DNA from: Shewanella sp. GD04112
GTDB lineage: Bacteria > Pseudomonadota > Gammaproteobacteria > Enterobacterales > Shewanellaceae
Length of the DNA: 64,000 bases
Direction of reading: 5' to 3'
Assembly: GCF_029835735.1 (NCBI RefSeq)
Contig: NZ_JAOEAL010000001.1
Location: forward strand, 1,240,001 to 1,304,000
Position numbers and translations under genes: made by a program. Below, piece by piece: positions 52,347 through 61,897 of the stretch. The notes under the pieces are model-generated. The model was not told the origin of the DNA. It saw nothing but the letters and a program-made list of their open reading frames with translations, and did not search any database. Each line of letters opens with the position of its first letter. Position 1 is the stretch's first letter.

Positions 52347-54005
52347 CTACTGTAATAACTCCCGTGCATTGGCTAAGGTGTTGGTGGTAATCGTATCGCC
52401 ACCGAGTAATCTGGCGAGTTCTTGGATACGTTGTTCCCTATCTAAAGGCGTCATAGTGGTTTCAGTACTTCCTGCCTTGTTGAATTTATTCACAAACATA
52501 TGTTGATGACCATTACCTGCAACTTGCGGCAAGTGGGTCACGCACAGCACTTGGGTCGATTCGCCAAGGCTACGTAGCATACGTCCAACCACAGCTGCTG
52601 TGGGGCCTGAGATCCCAACATCCACTTCGTCGAAAATGAGTGTCGGAGTGGCAACCTTTTTCGCGGTAATGACTTGAATACCAAGGCCTATACGTGACAA
52701 TTCGCCGCCTGAGGCAACCCTAGATATAGGTTGTAATGGCTGGCCTGGGTTGGTGGTGACCATAAACTCAATATTATCGCTGCCATTCATCGACATGATT
52801 TCTGGGTTGAAATTCACTTCAATGGTGAACTTACCCTTAGGCATATTGAGTTCGTGAATGGATTGAGTCACCAATTTATCCAGCTCTTTCGCATAACGGG
52901 CGCGGCTCTGACTCAGCTTTTGCGCGTTAGCGAGGTAGGCTACTTTACTGGCCTCCACTTGGCGTTGGATATCTTCTAGCTTATTTTCATCATCATCGAG
53001 TGTGGTGAGTTCGGCCCTGAGGGCGAGATGATGCTCGGCTAATTTGTCAGGGCTAACATGGTGCTTACGGGCCAGTTGCATGGCTTTAGTGAGCCTTTCC
53101 TCTAAATAGGCAAAATGCGCGGGATCGAGTTCAAGTTTACTTAGGTAGTGCTGCAATTCGCCAGCGCTCTCTTGCACTTGAATAAGCGCCTCGTTCAGCA
53201 TAGTGCTGACATTGGATAATGCGGGGTCATAGCTTAGCAAATTCTCTGCCAGGCCAACGGCTTTATTCAGCAGTGACTCGATATTGCTCTCTTCGCCATC
53301 CGTGAGCAAAAACAGGCTGGCTTGGCAGCTATCGACCAATTCGGTGCCGTTTGCAAGACGCTTGTGTTCCTGTTCAATCTCTTCAAATTCACCGACTTTG
53401 AGATCAAACTCATCTAGCTCTTCAACTTGATATTGCACCAGTTGTTTACGGGCGATACGTTCCTGCTGTGAGGCTTCTAATTGCTTGAGTTCTGCTTCGA
53501 TTTGTTTACAGCGCTGATAGCTTGCCGCCACAGTGTCTATCAGTAGTCTGTGATTGGCGTAGCTATCGAGTAAGGTGAGCTGGTGTTCACTCTTTAACAT
53601 TGCATGGTGGGCGTGCTGGCCATGGATACCCACAAGTAATTGCCCCAGTAATTTTAACTGAGTCAAAGGGACGGGATTGCCATTGATATAGGCGCGTGAG
53701 CGGCCATCACTGCCGATGGTTCGACGCAGAATGCACTCATCATCGAGTTCGAGATCGTTATCTTCGAGCCAGCGTTTTGCCAGAGGCACATCCTCGAGTG
53801 AAAATCGGGCACTGACTTCGGTTTTGCTCGCGCCAGGGCGAACGCTGCTGGCATCGGCACGGTTGCCTAGGCACAAACCTAGGGCGTCGATGGCGATGGA
53901 TTTCCCCGCGCCAGTCTCACCGGTAATGCTGGTCATTCCGGGGCGAAAGTCCAATTCAAGGAAACGTACGATAGCGAAATTGTTGATGCTGAGTTGGCAA
54001 AGCAT
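52347..54005 (-). CDS. recN: DNA repair protein RecN
   Basis: RecN is an SMC-like ATPase that aids double-strand-break repair. The 552 residues show the expected order: N-terminal head with Walker A GETGAGKSI, long coiled-coil arms (about 160-360), and a C-terminal head with the signature RVASGGELSRIGL and the Walker B region TLIFDEVDVGI. The length is normal. Two LexA boxes lie in its promoter, showing direct SOS control. Confidence 0.95.
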   Translation of the reverse strand: MLCQLSINNFAIVRFLELDFRPGMTSITGETGAGKSIAIDALGLCLGNRADASSVRPGASKTEVSARFSLEDVPLAKRWLEDNDLELDDECILRRTIGSDGRSRAYINGNPVPLTQLKLLGQLLVGIHGQHAHHAMLKSEHQLTLLDSYANHRLLIDTVAASYQRCKQIEAELKQLEASQQERIARKQLVQYQVEELDEFDLKVGEFEEIEQEHKRLANGTELVDSCQASLFLLTDGEESNIESLLNKAVGLAENLLSYDPALSNVSTMLNEALIQVQESAGELQHYLSKLELDPAHFAYLEERLTKAMQLARKHHVSPDKLAEHHLALRAELTTLDDDENKLEDIQRQVEASKVAYLANAQKLSQSRARYAKELDKLVTQSIHELNMPKGKFTIEVNFNPEIMSMNGSDNIEFMVTTNPGQPLQPISRVASGGELSRIGLGIQVITAKKVATPTLIFDEVDVGISGPTAAVVGRMLRSLGESTQVLCVTHLPQVAGNGHQHMFVNKFNKAGSTETTMTPLDREQRIQELARLLGGDTITTNTLANARELLQ

Positions 54006-54035
54006 AGTGAGTTCCTGTCGAAAAACTTACCAAAT

Positions 54036-54055
54036 CACTGTATTGATAAACAGTA
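54036..54055. promoter_or_regulatory. LexA (SOS) box 1 of recN
   Basis: CACTGTATTGATAAACAGTA contains a perfect CTGT-N8-ACAG at 54038-54053. It lies about 30 bp upstream of the recN start and overlaps the likely promoter. Confidence 0.9.
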
Positions 54056-54057
54056 TA

Positions 54058-54077
54058 TACTGAATTTATATACAGTA
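54058..54077. promoter_or_regulatory. LexA (SOS) box 2 of recN
   Basis: TACTGAATTTATATACAGTA contains CTGA-N8-ACAG with TA on both outer flanks, one base off the consensus. It adjoins box 1, so two LexA dimers can bind side by side, as at E. coli recN. Confidence 0.85.
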
Positions 54078-54134
54078 AAGTGGCTTTGGGTGAATATTCG
54101 ACATGTCGCTATGTCATAAAATCTAATTATTTGT

Positions 54135-55097
54135 TTATGAATAGGTTTTAACGAGCTGTTCCAGAATGGGTAAGCTGAAAAAGGTCACTATGGTACCAAA
54201 GAGTATCCCTTGGGCACTGCTGGAGGCCTGGGTGTTATAGCGTTGAGCCAACAGATAGACGCTTGCCGCAGTGGGTAAGGCGCTAAGGATAACGCCCATA
54301 ACGAGATAGTCGCCCGTGACCCCCACGCCTTTCAACATGAAGTAAACCAAGGCAGGTTGCAGGATAAGTTTAAACAGGTTGATCAGGCTCAGTTCGATAA
54401 AGTTTGTCAGGCTAAAGACTTTGCTATCTTTTTGATAGCGCATGGCTTTAGCCAATACCATGCCGACGGCAAAGAGGGCGCAGGGACTGGACGTATTGCC
54501 TATCTGCTGGATCATCATTGCCAAGCCTGAGGGGAGAGTTATCCCTAATGCCGAGATGGCCACGCCAATAAAACAACCTATCACAATTGGGTTTTTCACC
54601 ACGGCTAACAGCATGATCACCGCGGCGTGATGTTGTCGCTGTTTATTGGTGGCGAGTTCTAGCGAGACCAAGGCCACGGCAAACATGAGTACGGACAATA
54701 AACTGGCAATCGCAGCGGCAACTAAGGCGCTTTGTTGCTGGGGGAATAAGATGATAAGGAGTGGAATACCAATAAATGCGGTATTACCAAAAGTGGCATT
54801 TAAGGCGCGCACGGCGGCAATTGCATGTTGTTTAGGATTAACCAGCAGGGAGATGCCGATACAAACGAGGTAAATCACCAGCATGGCTGCGCTGTACCCG
54901 GCGATAAATCCCCACTGTAGGATCTCTTCAATGGGCTGCTGCGCCAGTGCTATCAAGAGGATGGCAGGAAACGCAATATAGTAAACATATTGATTGAGTA
55001 CTTGGTCTGTTTCTACTGGAAGAAAGCGCAGCTTTTGCACTAGTGTGCCCAGTAGCATGATTCCGAAGACGGCAAACAGAGGGGTTAAAATGTTCAT
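54135..55097 (-). CDS. AEC-family (auxin efflux carrier type) transporter
   Basis: This inner-membrane protein of 320 residues from ATG 55097 (MNILTPLFAVFGIMLLG) has about ten hydrophobic segments in two halves, as in AEC permeases. The conserved ALNATFGNTAFIGIPL and NTSSPCALFAVGMVLA lie in the usual places. Bacterial members transport small organic acids such as malate or malonate; the substrate here is unknown. A GTG at 55106 is an alternative start. It is divergent from a LysR gene with a 276-bp gap that probably holds the operator. Confidence 0.86.
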   Translation of the reverse strand: MNILTPLFAVFGIMLLGTLVQKLRFLPVETDQVLNQYVYYIAFPAILLIALAQQPIEEILQWGFIAGYSAAMLVIYLVCIGISLLVNPKQHAIAAVRALNATFGNTAFIGIPLLIILFPQQQSALVAAAIASLLSVLMFAVALVSLELATNKQRQHHAAVIMLLAVVKNPIVIGCFIGVAISALGITLPSGLAMMIQQIGNTSSPCALFAVGMVLAKAMRYQKDSKVFSLTNFIELSLINLFKLILQPALVYFMLKGVGVTGDYLVMGVILSALPTAASVYLLAQRYNTQASSSAQGILFGTIVTFFSLPILEQLVKTYS

Positions 55098-55373
55098 GAC
55101 CCTCACTCATCCTTTTGTGTTGCTTATCCCACGAGATAGCCTTAGTGATGCTTGATTTCATTCAAGCCGCCAAGGTGAGGTCGGTTGGGATGTTATTTCA
55201 GCGAATTGACGATAATCGGCGCTAGCGCAGTAAATCTGTTAGCAAAATAGCATAGCATTCCCCCTAGAGGCTATTGCGCTATGGTCGTAGAAGTGAATAA
55301 TTCTACGTTTAAAACACAATGAGTTAGTGCGTTGCCTGAACGCAAGCACTCACATAAACAATTGGGATAGAAA

Positions 55374-56273
55374 ATGGCTGATGATATAGGTGCCGAGCTG
55401 CAGTTAATTTATCTGTTTGTGCATTTAGTAAATGCGGGGAGTTTTTCCCAAGCGGCTAAAGAGCTCGATATGCCCATCGCCACTGTAAGCCGCAAGCTGG
55501 CCAAGCTTGAGGAGAAGCTCGATAAGCAATTGTTTATGCGTAGCACTCGTAAGCTGCGGTTAACCGAAGAAGGCCTAGCGTTATTTCAACGCTACCAGAG
55601 CGTCATTGCCCAATTTGATGAACTCAGCGGTGTCGGCAGTGATAAGCCCGAAGGGACATTGCGGATTGCGGCGCCGATTTCGATTATTTCCATCATCTTT
55701 ATCCGCGCATTGAACGAGTTTGGGCGTTTATATCCCGATATCCGCTTACATATTTCCCAAAGCAATGAGTTAGTCGATTTAATTGATAAAGGGATCGATG
55801 TGGCGATTGTGGGCGGGGCCCAGCCCGATTCCTCTTGGGTGTCGAGCACCTTAGGCGAACTCGATTACCGCCTATTTGCGACGCCGGAATATTTAGCCGC
55901 GGCGCCTAAGTTAACCCATCCCGATGATCTCGAAGCCCATCAGTTAATTAAAGTGTGGCCACTGTTTAACTGGCACTTAAAGCACCCAAATGGCGAGTCG
56001 TTTTATTTTAATGGCCCGACAAAGCTCACGCTCACGGATCTGCACGGGGCGATTCAGGCGACTCTCGATCACGGCGGCATACTCTATGGCCCAGAATTAT
56101 TTGTAAAACAGCAGATTAAAGAGGGACAGTTAAAAGTACTCTTGCCCGAATGGATAGGTGAGCAGCGCAGAATATCGATTCTGTACCACCAGCGGAGTCA
56201 GCAGCCGCTAAAGGTAAAAGTATTTATAGAGTTTATGCAGTCTAAGGCGCCCGAGCTGTTTTCGATGATTTAA
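55374..56273 (+). CDS. LysR-family regulator divergent from the AEC transporter
   Basis: The helix-turn-helix spans residues ~10-65 (SFSQAAKELDMPIATVSRKLAKLEEKLDKQLF split over two helices), followed by a standard effector-binding domain. It is 299 residues; GGGATAG precedes the ATG. The divergent arrangement suggests that it regulates the AEC gene. The effector is unknown. The gene ends 5 bp before the stop of a small minus-strand gene. Confidence 0.88.
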   Translation: MADDIGAELQLIYLFVHLVNAGSFSQAAKELDMPIATVSRKLAKLEEKLDKQLFMRSTRKLRLTEEGLALFQRYQSVIAQFDELSGVGSDKPEGTLRIAAPISIISIIFIRALNEFGRLYPDIRLHISQSNELVDLIDKGIDVAIVGGAQPDSSWVSSTLGELDYRLFATPEYLAAAPKLTHPDDLEAHQLIKVWPLFNWHLKHPNGESFYFNGPTKLTLTDLHGAIQATLDHGGILYGPELFVKQQIKEGQLKVLLPEWIGEQRRISILYHQRSQQPLKVKVFIEFMQSKAPELFSMI

Positions 56274-56278
56274 GCTCG

Positions 56279-56512
56279 TTAGCGTTTGCGGGGTTTTAGC
56301 GGATTTTTACTCATGGAGTTTTGGGTCTGTTTCGCCTCTTGTAGGCTGGCTCGGGTGGCGGGCACAATCCCCAGTTCAAGGTAGTAATTGACTAAACGGC
56401 GCAGTTCAAACAGAGAACCAATACGGCTTTGCTGGCCTATGGTGAGTTTCCAGGTATCGGTGCGACCTTCGCTATTGGTTAAGATAAATCCTTGGTAAAC
56501 GAGTTTTTTCAT
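56279..56512 (-). CDS. Small hypothetical protein, basic
   Basis: From ATG 56512 (MKKLVYQGFILTNSEGR) it is 77 residues, basic, with a C-terminal tail KNPLKPRKR. No family is recognised and there is no signal peptide or membrane segment. A TTG at 56518 would add two residues; neither start has a good ribosome-binding site. It converges with the LysR gene, ends 5 bp from it, and has a MITE-like element just upstream. The moderate length, a composition resembling real protein, and the absence of another gene in the gap support it. The function is unknown. Confidence 0.5.
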   Translation of the reverse strand: MKKLVYQGFILTNSEGRTDTWKLTIGQQSRIGSLFELRRLVNYYLELGIVPATRASLQEAKQTQNSMSKNPLKPRKR

Positions 56513-56565
56513 ATTCAATGGATGCTCGGCTAAATCCTATCCCTCACAGTGTTATCCCTTGGCTA

Positions 56566-56830
56566 ATACCAATCACATTAAATATCTAATCAGTTCAGAG
56601 CCTCACAGGCGTCTCAATCCAAGGCGCATTGACGAAGAAATGGTTATTCCCTTTTAAGTCAATGTAACACGGGAGTGAGACGCCTGTGAGGCTCCCGAAG
56701 GGCGGGGTTGAACGGGCTTTATACTGCGTTTAAGGCTTTCGACAGAGCGCCACTATGCCTTCAAGCCTTCGCCTTGTCTAAAGCCCGTTTAACTCCCGCT
56801 GAATGAACAGATATTTAATACGATTGGTAT
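56566..56830. mobile_element. MITE-like element with imperfect inverted ends and nested palindromes
   Basis: ATACCAATCACATTAAATAT (from 56566) faces its near-complement ending GATTGGTAT at 56830; the ends match over ~25 bp with a few mismatches. If CCAATC is the true end, a TA lies on both flanks, as in IS630/Tc1-type elements. Inside, GAGCCTCACAGGCGTCTCA is repeated as a perfect inverse, and GTTGAACGGGCTTTA faces TAAAGCCCGTTTAAC. No transposase ORF is present. The remaining flanks of this gap (56513-56565, 56831-56875) are short and hold no gene. Confidence 0.75.
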
Positions 56831-56875
56831 AAGATGCTACCTAATAGTGAATCATTCTTAGGTAGCAGGACTCAT

Positions 56876-57475
56876 TTACGCGACGCTAATACCGATATTC
56901 GAGACTCCCGCTTCGATAATCTCTTTGCGTAAACCTTTCACCAACTCTGCGGTGATCTTAGGATTTTCTTCGATGATTTCCAGCAGCGTATTTTGCAGTT
57001 CGCGCTCTTCTTCCATCACTTCATGGGCGAAGACATAGTCATCTAAGGCATCATCGGTTAAATCCACATCGCTGATGGTCTCGATGTAGTTTGCCACAGT
57101 GCTTGAGGATAACTTGCTGATATTGGTGATATCTTCTTCCAGATCGGTTTGAATCGCACCGAGTAACGTAGACAGAGCAACTACAGCATCCATCGCTGGG
57201 TATACGCCATAGTTATCAAAATCGGCGGGTTCAGGGGTGTTATCTTCTAAGCGCTGCAGATGCACATCGATGTTGAATTTTAGCTTGTTGTCGTACTGGG
57301 ATTGCCAAAGAAGATCGAGCACAGTGCTTAATACCGCAGGATCGCCAAACTCGCAAACCTCTGAAAACAATTGATAGTTAGGTAACATTCGTTGGCAAAG
57401 GGCAATGGCAAAGAGTTTTTTCTGTGGTAGTTCTAGCGCCTTTAAACGCTTAAAGAAGCCCGTTTTTTTGGTCAT
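56876..57475 (-). CDS. yjaG: YjaG family protein (DUF416)
   Basis: This 199-residue cytoplasmic protein matches the DUF416/YjaG family: an acidic, helical protein with LPQKKLFAIALCQRMLPNY near the start and LSTLLGAIQ in the middle. No enzymatic motif is seen and the function is not known. Its start lies inside the last 26 bases of barA on the same strand, so translation is probably coupled; in E. coli yjaG is elsewhere in the genome, so this linkage is unusual. Confidence 0.88.
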   Translation of the reverse strand: MTKKTGFFKRLKALELPQKKLFAIALCQRMLPNYQLFSEVCEFGDPAVLSTVLDLLWQSQYDNKLKFNIDVHLQRLEDNTPEPADFDNYGVYPAMDAVVALSTLLGAIQTDLEEDITNISKLSSSTVANYIETISDVDLTDDALDDYVFAHEVMEEERELQNTLLEIIEENPKITAELVKGLRKEIIEAGVSNIGISVA

Positions 57476-60257
57476 CTGTTATTTCCGCTGATAGCTGTGA
57501 TAGCACTTGTTTTGCCGCCGATTCTACCTTAGTTAGCTCATCAAGTAACTCTAGTATTTCCGGTTCGAGATCTTCGACACGGGCATCACGTTTCAATGCC
57601 GATTCAATCTCTTGGCATAATCGCTGTGTCGTTGGTACCCCACAATAGCAACTAGCACCATGAAGTTTATGGATTGTGCTGAGCATAGTCGCTTGGTCAT
57701 CTTGGCTCAGCGCCGTCTCGATTGCCGAAACGGTTTGAGGCAGCGAATCCAATAACATGCGCAGCATGTCTAAGGCTAAATCCGACTTATGGTTAGCTTG
57801 GGTTAAGCAAAGATCCCAGTTGAGGGTATGTAAATCGAAATGGGTGAACTTGGGCCGAGTGATCCAGCGGTTTATTTCGGCTTTGAGGGCCGCTTCATCT
57901 ATGGGTTTAGGCAAGTACCCATCCATACCGCTGCCTAAAATCAGTTCACGTTCCTCGGCAATCGCGTGGGCGGTCACGGCAATAATCGGCGTGTTACGGT
58001 TCATCGACCCTTGGCGGATTTGCTTAGTGGCGCTGATACCGTCGGTGCCCGGCATCTGAATATCCATAAAGATAAGGTCAAAGGTGCGGCTCTTGGCTTG
58101 TTTGACGGCTTCTTCACCGCTGTTAACGGCGATGACGGTCGTCACTAACTCGTTAAGCAGGGTATCAATCAGCTTTAAATTGGCAAAGTTATCGTCCACC
58201 GCCAATACGGTCAATGATTGGCGCGCGGCGGGCACTGTGATGCTGGCTGGTGGTGAAATATCATATTCTATTGGCGGATAGAGCATATTACGCGCCAGTT
58301 GGTGCTCGCTCACCGGCAGTGACAACACCACATCGGCATTGGGGCGAATAAATTGGCTTAGCACTTCCTGCTCTTGGCAATCGAACAGCACGATTAAGCA
58401 ATCCGTCTTGGTCTTGGCTTGGTTTAAGGTGCTGACTAATTGATTGGGATTGCTAAATCCATGGCAACTCAACAGCACATAATCGAACTGATGCTCGGTG
58501 GTCGAGAGCGTCGTTAATAAGCTCGGAATGTGTTGATGGTGAGTAACTTTGGTATCCCATTGCTTTAATTGACGACTTATCACCGAATGGGTGAGCACTC
58601 TGGGCTCATAAAACAGCACGGTTTTATCTTTAAGTTTTTCAAAGGGCAATGAGTCACCAATTTGGAATTGACCGAGCCCCAATGGCAGAGTGAACCAGAA
58701 GTTTGAACCCTTATCCACCGCCGAGGTAAAACCAATTTGGCCGCCCATTTGGTTGACGAGACGCTTAGTGATGACCAGCCCAAGCCCTGTACCGCCAAAG
58801 CGGCGGGAAATCGAGGAATCCGCTTGACCAAAGGCTTGAAAGAGGTAGTCCTGCTGGCTGTCGTCAATCCCTATCCCGGTATCAATCACATCACAGCGCA
58901 GTACCACTTGCTCGTCGGTCTGGTTTTGTAATTCTAATTTGACTAACACGCTGCCCGAGTCGGTAAACTTGATGGCATTGCCTACTAAGTTATTGATAAT
59001 TTGGCAAACGCGCATGGCATCGCCGTTAACATTGTCGGGGACGTTTGGCGCAATATCGACGACCAATTCCAGCCCTTTCGCCTGCGCGCTGCCCGAGATT
59101 AAGGTAATCGTCTCACCTAAGGTTTCCCTTAAGCCGAATGGCATTTTTTCTAACACCATTTTACCGGCTTCGAGTTTCGAGAAGTCGAGAATATCGTTAA
59201 TAATTGCCAGCAGATTAGTGGCGCTGCGCTCGATGGTATTAATGTAATCGACTTGGCTCGAGTGCAGCGGGGTTTTAACGAGTTGACGGGCAAAGCCTAT
59301 CACGCCGTTTAATGGCGTGCGCAGCTCGTGGGACATGTTCGCCAAGAATTCCGACTTAATGCGGCTGGCCTCCAGCGCGCGTTTTTTGGCTAAGTCGAGC
59401 TCGACGTTTTGGATCTCAATCTGCTCTAAGGTTTCCCGCAGATCCGAGGTGGCCTGATCGATATTTTGCTGCATCTCATCGTGATATTCAGATAGCGAAC
59501 CCGCCATGGCGTTAATACCGCGTTTAAGCAAATCCAGCTCACCGATAAGATTGCCCTCGAGCCTAGCATCGAGTTTACCCTCGCGAATTTTGGCCACCAC
59601 TCGTACCATTTCGGTAATCGGCTGGGTAACGTTTTTCACCAGACGAAAGGTAAACAACAGGTTTAATTGCACCCCAATCAAGACGATAATAAAGGCGGCC
59701 ACGGCGGCCCTATGTTGTTCGAGCAGCGCGCGTTCTTTATTGATAATCACCGAAATATAACCGAGCAATTCGCCAGTATCGGTTTGGATATCAAAATTGA
59801 TGGGTGCGCCCGGCGTCGGAGGGGCGGTGGCAAAAATCGGTGTTCTAAGGATAAGGCTATCGCCCACATGCTCGATTTCGGTTTTGTGCAGATTACTCAG
59901 CGCCTCTTTATAGCGCATGATTTCGAAATCTTTGTGGTAATGCGATGTGACAAAGAGTTGATTTTGAATATCAAAAATAGCGATAGATTTAACGAGCGTG
60001 GATTTATTCAGCTGCGCGGCGGCAAGGAGCCGTTTGGTCGCTTCCCTGTCATTGCCCACGAGTCCCACTTCACTGGCAATCGCTAAAGGTTCGATAATAT
60101 TGCTGCCCTGTTCAATCAGCGTATCTTCGAGTTCATAGAAGCGATTTATGGTAAAGTAGCTGCCCAGCAGAATACCGACTAAGATCGTCGGCGCAAGCGC
60201 AAGCACCAGAACCCAGGAACGTAAGCTGTATTTGGTCATGTTGTTGACAGGGTTCAT
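57450..60257 (-). CDS. barA: BarA-type hybrid sensor histidine kinase
   Basis: BarA phosphorylates the response regulator UvrY and so controls the CsrB/C small RNAs. The 935 residues show two membrane helices (about 14-34 and 184-204) around a periplasmic sensor, HAMP (205-260), a histidine kinase with His310 in ANMSHELRTPLNG, N and G boxes (NLVGNAIKF, DTGIGI, FGGTGLGL), a first receiver-like region that is poorly conserved, a good receiver (AVDDNFANL and FMDIQMPGTDG) and a C-terminal Hpt domain (IHKLHGASCYCG). Start 60257 or ATG 60239 (MTKYSLRSW). It is divergent from rlmD-relA, as in E. coli. Confidence 0.94.
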   Translation of the reverse strand: MNPVNNMTKYSLRSWVLVLALAPTILVGILLGSYFTINRFYELEDTLIEQGSNIIEPLAIASEVGLVGNDREATKRLLAAAQLNKSTLVKSIAIFDIQNQLFVTSHYHKDFEIMRYKEALSNLHKTEIEHVGDSLILRTPIFATAPPTPGAPINFDIQTDTGELLGYISVIINKERALLEQHRAAVAAFIIVLIGVQLNLLFTFRLVKNVTQPITEMVRVVAKIREGKLDARLEGNLIGELDLLKRGINAMAGSLSEYHDEMQQNIDQATSDLRETLEQIEIQNVELDLAKKRALEASRIKSEFLANMSHELRTPLNGVIGFARQLVKTPLHSSQVDYINTIERSATNLLAIINDILDFSKLEAGKMVLEKMPFGLRETLGETITLISGSAQAKGLELVVDIAPNVPDNVNGDAMRVCQIINNLVGNAIKFTDSGSVLVKLELQNQTDEQVVLRCDVIDTGIGIDDSQQDYLFQAFGQADSSISRRFGGTGLGLVITKRLVNQMGGQIGFTSAVDKGSNFWFTLPLGLGQFQIGDSLPFEKLKDKTVLFYEPRVLTHSVISRQLKQWDTKVTHHQHIPSLLTTLSTTEHQFDYVLLSCHGFSNPNQLVSTLNQAKTKTDCLIVLFDCQEQEVLSQFIRPNADVVLSLPVSEHQLARNMLYPPIEYDISPPASITVPAARQSLTVLAVDDNFANLKLIDTLLNELVTTVIAVNSGEEAVKQAKSRTFDLIFMDIQMPGTDGISATKQIRQGSMNRNTPIIAVTAHAIAEERELILGSGMDGYLPKPIDEAALKAEINRWITRPKFTHFDLHTLNWDLCLTQANHKSDLALDMLRMLLDSLPQTVSAIETALSQDDQATMLSTIHKLHGASCYCGVPTTQRLCQEIESALKRDARVEDLEPEILELLDELTKVESAAKQVLSQLSAEITDDQKNGLL

Positions 60258-60358
60258 AGCCGCAGCGCAGTTTCCTAAGTTCTAGGGACGATATAATTTT
60301 ATAAGACTGCCAGAAAAAGGGCGGTCTTTACCAGTTTTTTATTGATTTAGAGGCCGAA

Positions 60359-61708
60359 ATGGCACAATTTTTTAAAGCAAAACCAAATAGTTCCAAGCAA
60401 TTGTCCGCGAAGCAATCCTTTAGCGTGCACCAGCTGGATCATCTAGGGGCAGGTATAGCACAACATCAGGGAAAAGTCGTATTTATCCCCGGCGCCTTGC
60501 CCAGTGAAACCGTGCAGGCGCAGCTGACCGAACAAAAGAAAAATTATGCCCGAGCCAAGCTAATTAAAGTTGAGACACCGAGCGCTGAGCGAGTCACGCC
60601 GCTATGCCCACATTACCAAAGCTGTGGCGGCTGCGATTTACAGCATATGTCATTAGCTGGCCAGCGCGAGCATAAGTCCGCTGCCTTGGTTGATATTATG
60701 GCCAAATTTGCTGGCGCCGAAGGCAACTCAGTGCCTGCATTGACGGGCGAAGGTTGGCACTATCGTCGCCGTGCCCGCCTTGCGACTCTATTTGATAAAA
60801 ATACCAAGCAGTTGAGCCTAGGATTCCGCGCCTCGAGCAGTAGCCAAGTCGTGCCTATTGATACCTGCTTAGTCTTGGCGAAACCCTTAGCGGATTTAAT
60901 CGCGCCCTTTGCTAAGTTGCTTAATCAACTGGCGGCCAAATCGAGCCTTGGGCATGTAGAATTGATTGATGCCGACAACGGTCATTTTGCGGTAATTCGG
61001 ATCACTAAATCCTTAAATGATAAGGACATGGCAAAGCTTGCGCAGTTTGCCGAGCAGCATCAAATCCATATTTGTTTGCAAGACAACAACGGCGAGTTCC
61101 ATGGGGTGAATGGCACGCTGTTATTACCCGTTTACCAGTTGCTCGATGATAACGCTGATGCAAAGCCTGTGAGCCTCACCTTTACCCCAGGTAACTTTGT
61201 GCAAGTGAATGCGCAAATTAACAAGGCCATGGTGGCGCAGGCGTTAGACTGGTTAGCACCACAGCCGGGTGAGCGTATTCTCGATCTCTTCTGTGGTATG
61301 GGGAACTTCAGTTTGCCCTTAGCTAAACTGGGCGCCGAAGTGATTGGGGTTGAAGGGGTGCCAGAAATGGTTAGCCAAGCCCGTGAAAACGCGGCGGCAA
61401 ATGGCTTAAGCAATTTAACCTTTTACCATGGCGACTTAAGTGCCGATTTATCCTGCGAGCCTTGGATGGGCAAGATTGATAAGTTGCTACTCGATCCTGC
61501 CCGTGCGGGTGCGTTCGAGAGTTTGCAATGGCTTAAGAAGATGAAACCCCGCCAAGTGGTGTATGTGTCTTGTAATCCGGCGAGCTTGGCCCGCGACAGT
61601 GCGGTGTTGCTTGAACGTGGCTACAAGTTACAAAAGTTAGGCTTAATCGATATGTTCCCGCAGACGCATCATATCGAAGCCATGGCGTTGTTTGAGCTTG
61701 CAAAATAA
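60359..61708 (+). CDS. rlmD: RlmD, 23S rRNA (uracil-1939) C5-methyltransferase
   Basis: RlmD methylates U1939 of 23S rRNA using SAM. The 449 residues have a TRAM domain (about 15-70), a 4Fe-4S motif with Cys83, Cys89 and Cys92 (LCPHYQSCGGCDLQH) plus a later Cys, a SAM-binding part (ILDLFCGMGNFSLPLAKLG) and the nucleophile loop (VYVSCNPASLARD). The length is normal. It precedes relA by 189 bp, the gene order usual in gammaproteobacteria. Confidence 0.95.
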   Translation: MAQFFKAKPNSSKQLSAKQSFSVHQLDHLGAGIAQHQGKVVFIPGALPSETVQAQLTEQKKNYARAKLIKVETPSAERVTPLCPHYQSCGGCDLQHMSLAGQREHKSAALVDIMAKFAGAEGNSVPALTGEGWHYRRRARLATLFDKNTKQLSLGFRASSSSQVVPIDTCLVLAKPLADLIAPFAKLLNQLAAKSSLGHVELIDADNGHFAVIRITKSLNDKDMAKLAQFAEQHQIHICLQDNNGEFHGVNGTLLLPVYQLLDDNADAKPVSLTFTPGNFVQVNAQINKAMVAQALDWLAPQPGERILDLFCGMGNFSLPLAKLGAEVIGVEGVPEMVSQARENAAANGLSNLTFYHGDLSADLSCEPWMGKIDKLLLDPARAGAFESLQWLKKMKPRQVVYVSCNPASLARDSAVLLERGYKLQKLGLIDMFPQTHHIEAMALFELAK

Positions 61709-61897
61709 GGCTTATTGGTTGGGCAAGGTTTCTTCACTTGCCCGCGTTATTCGAGTGTAAAGTAAGCAAAGCGTTTGAATAACGTAAAAAATGTGAAGTT
61801 TCGTCTCGTTGGGTTTGACAAGTCCGTGCCAATGCTGAAGATAGGAGTGCCGAGGTGGTGCCACTTTTCTCTGAGCACGAATAAGGAAATAAATTAG

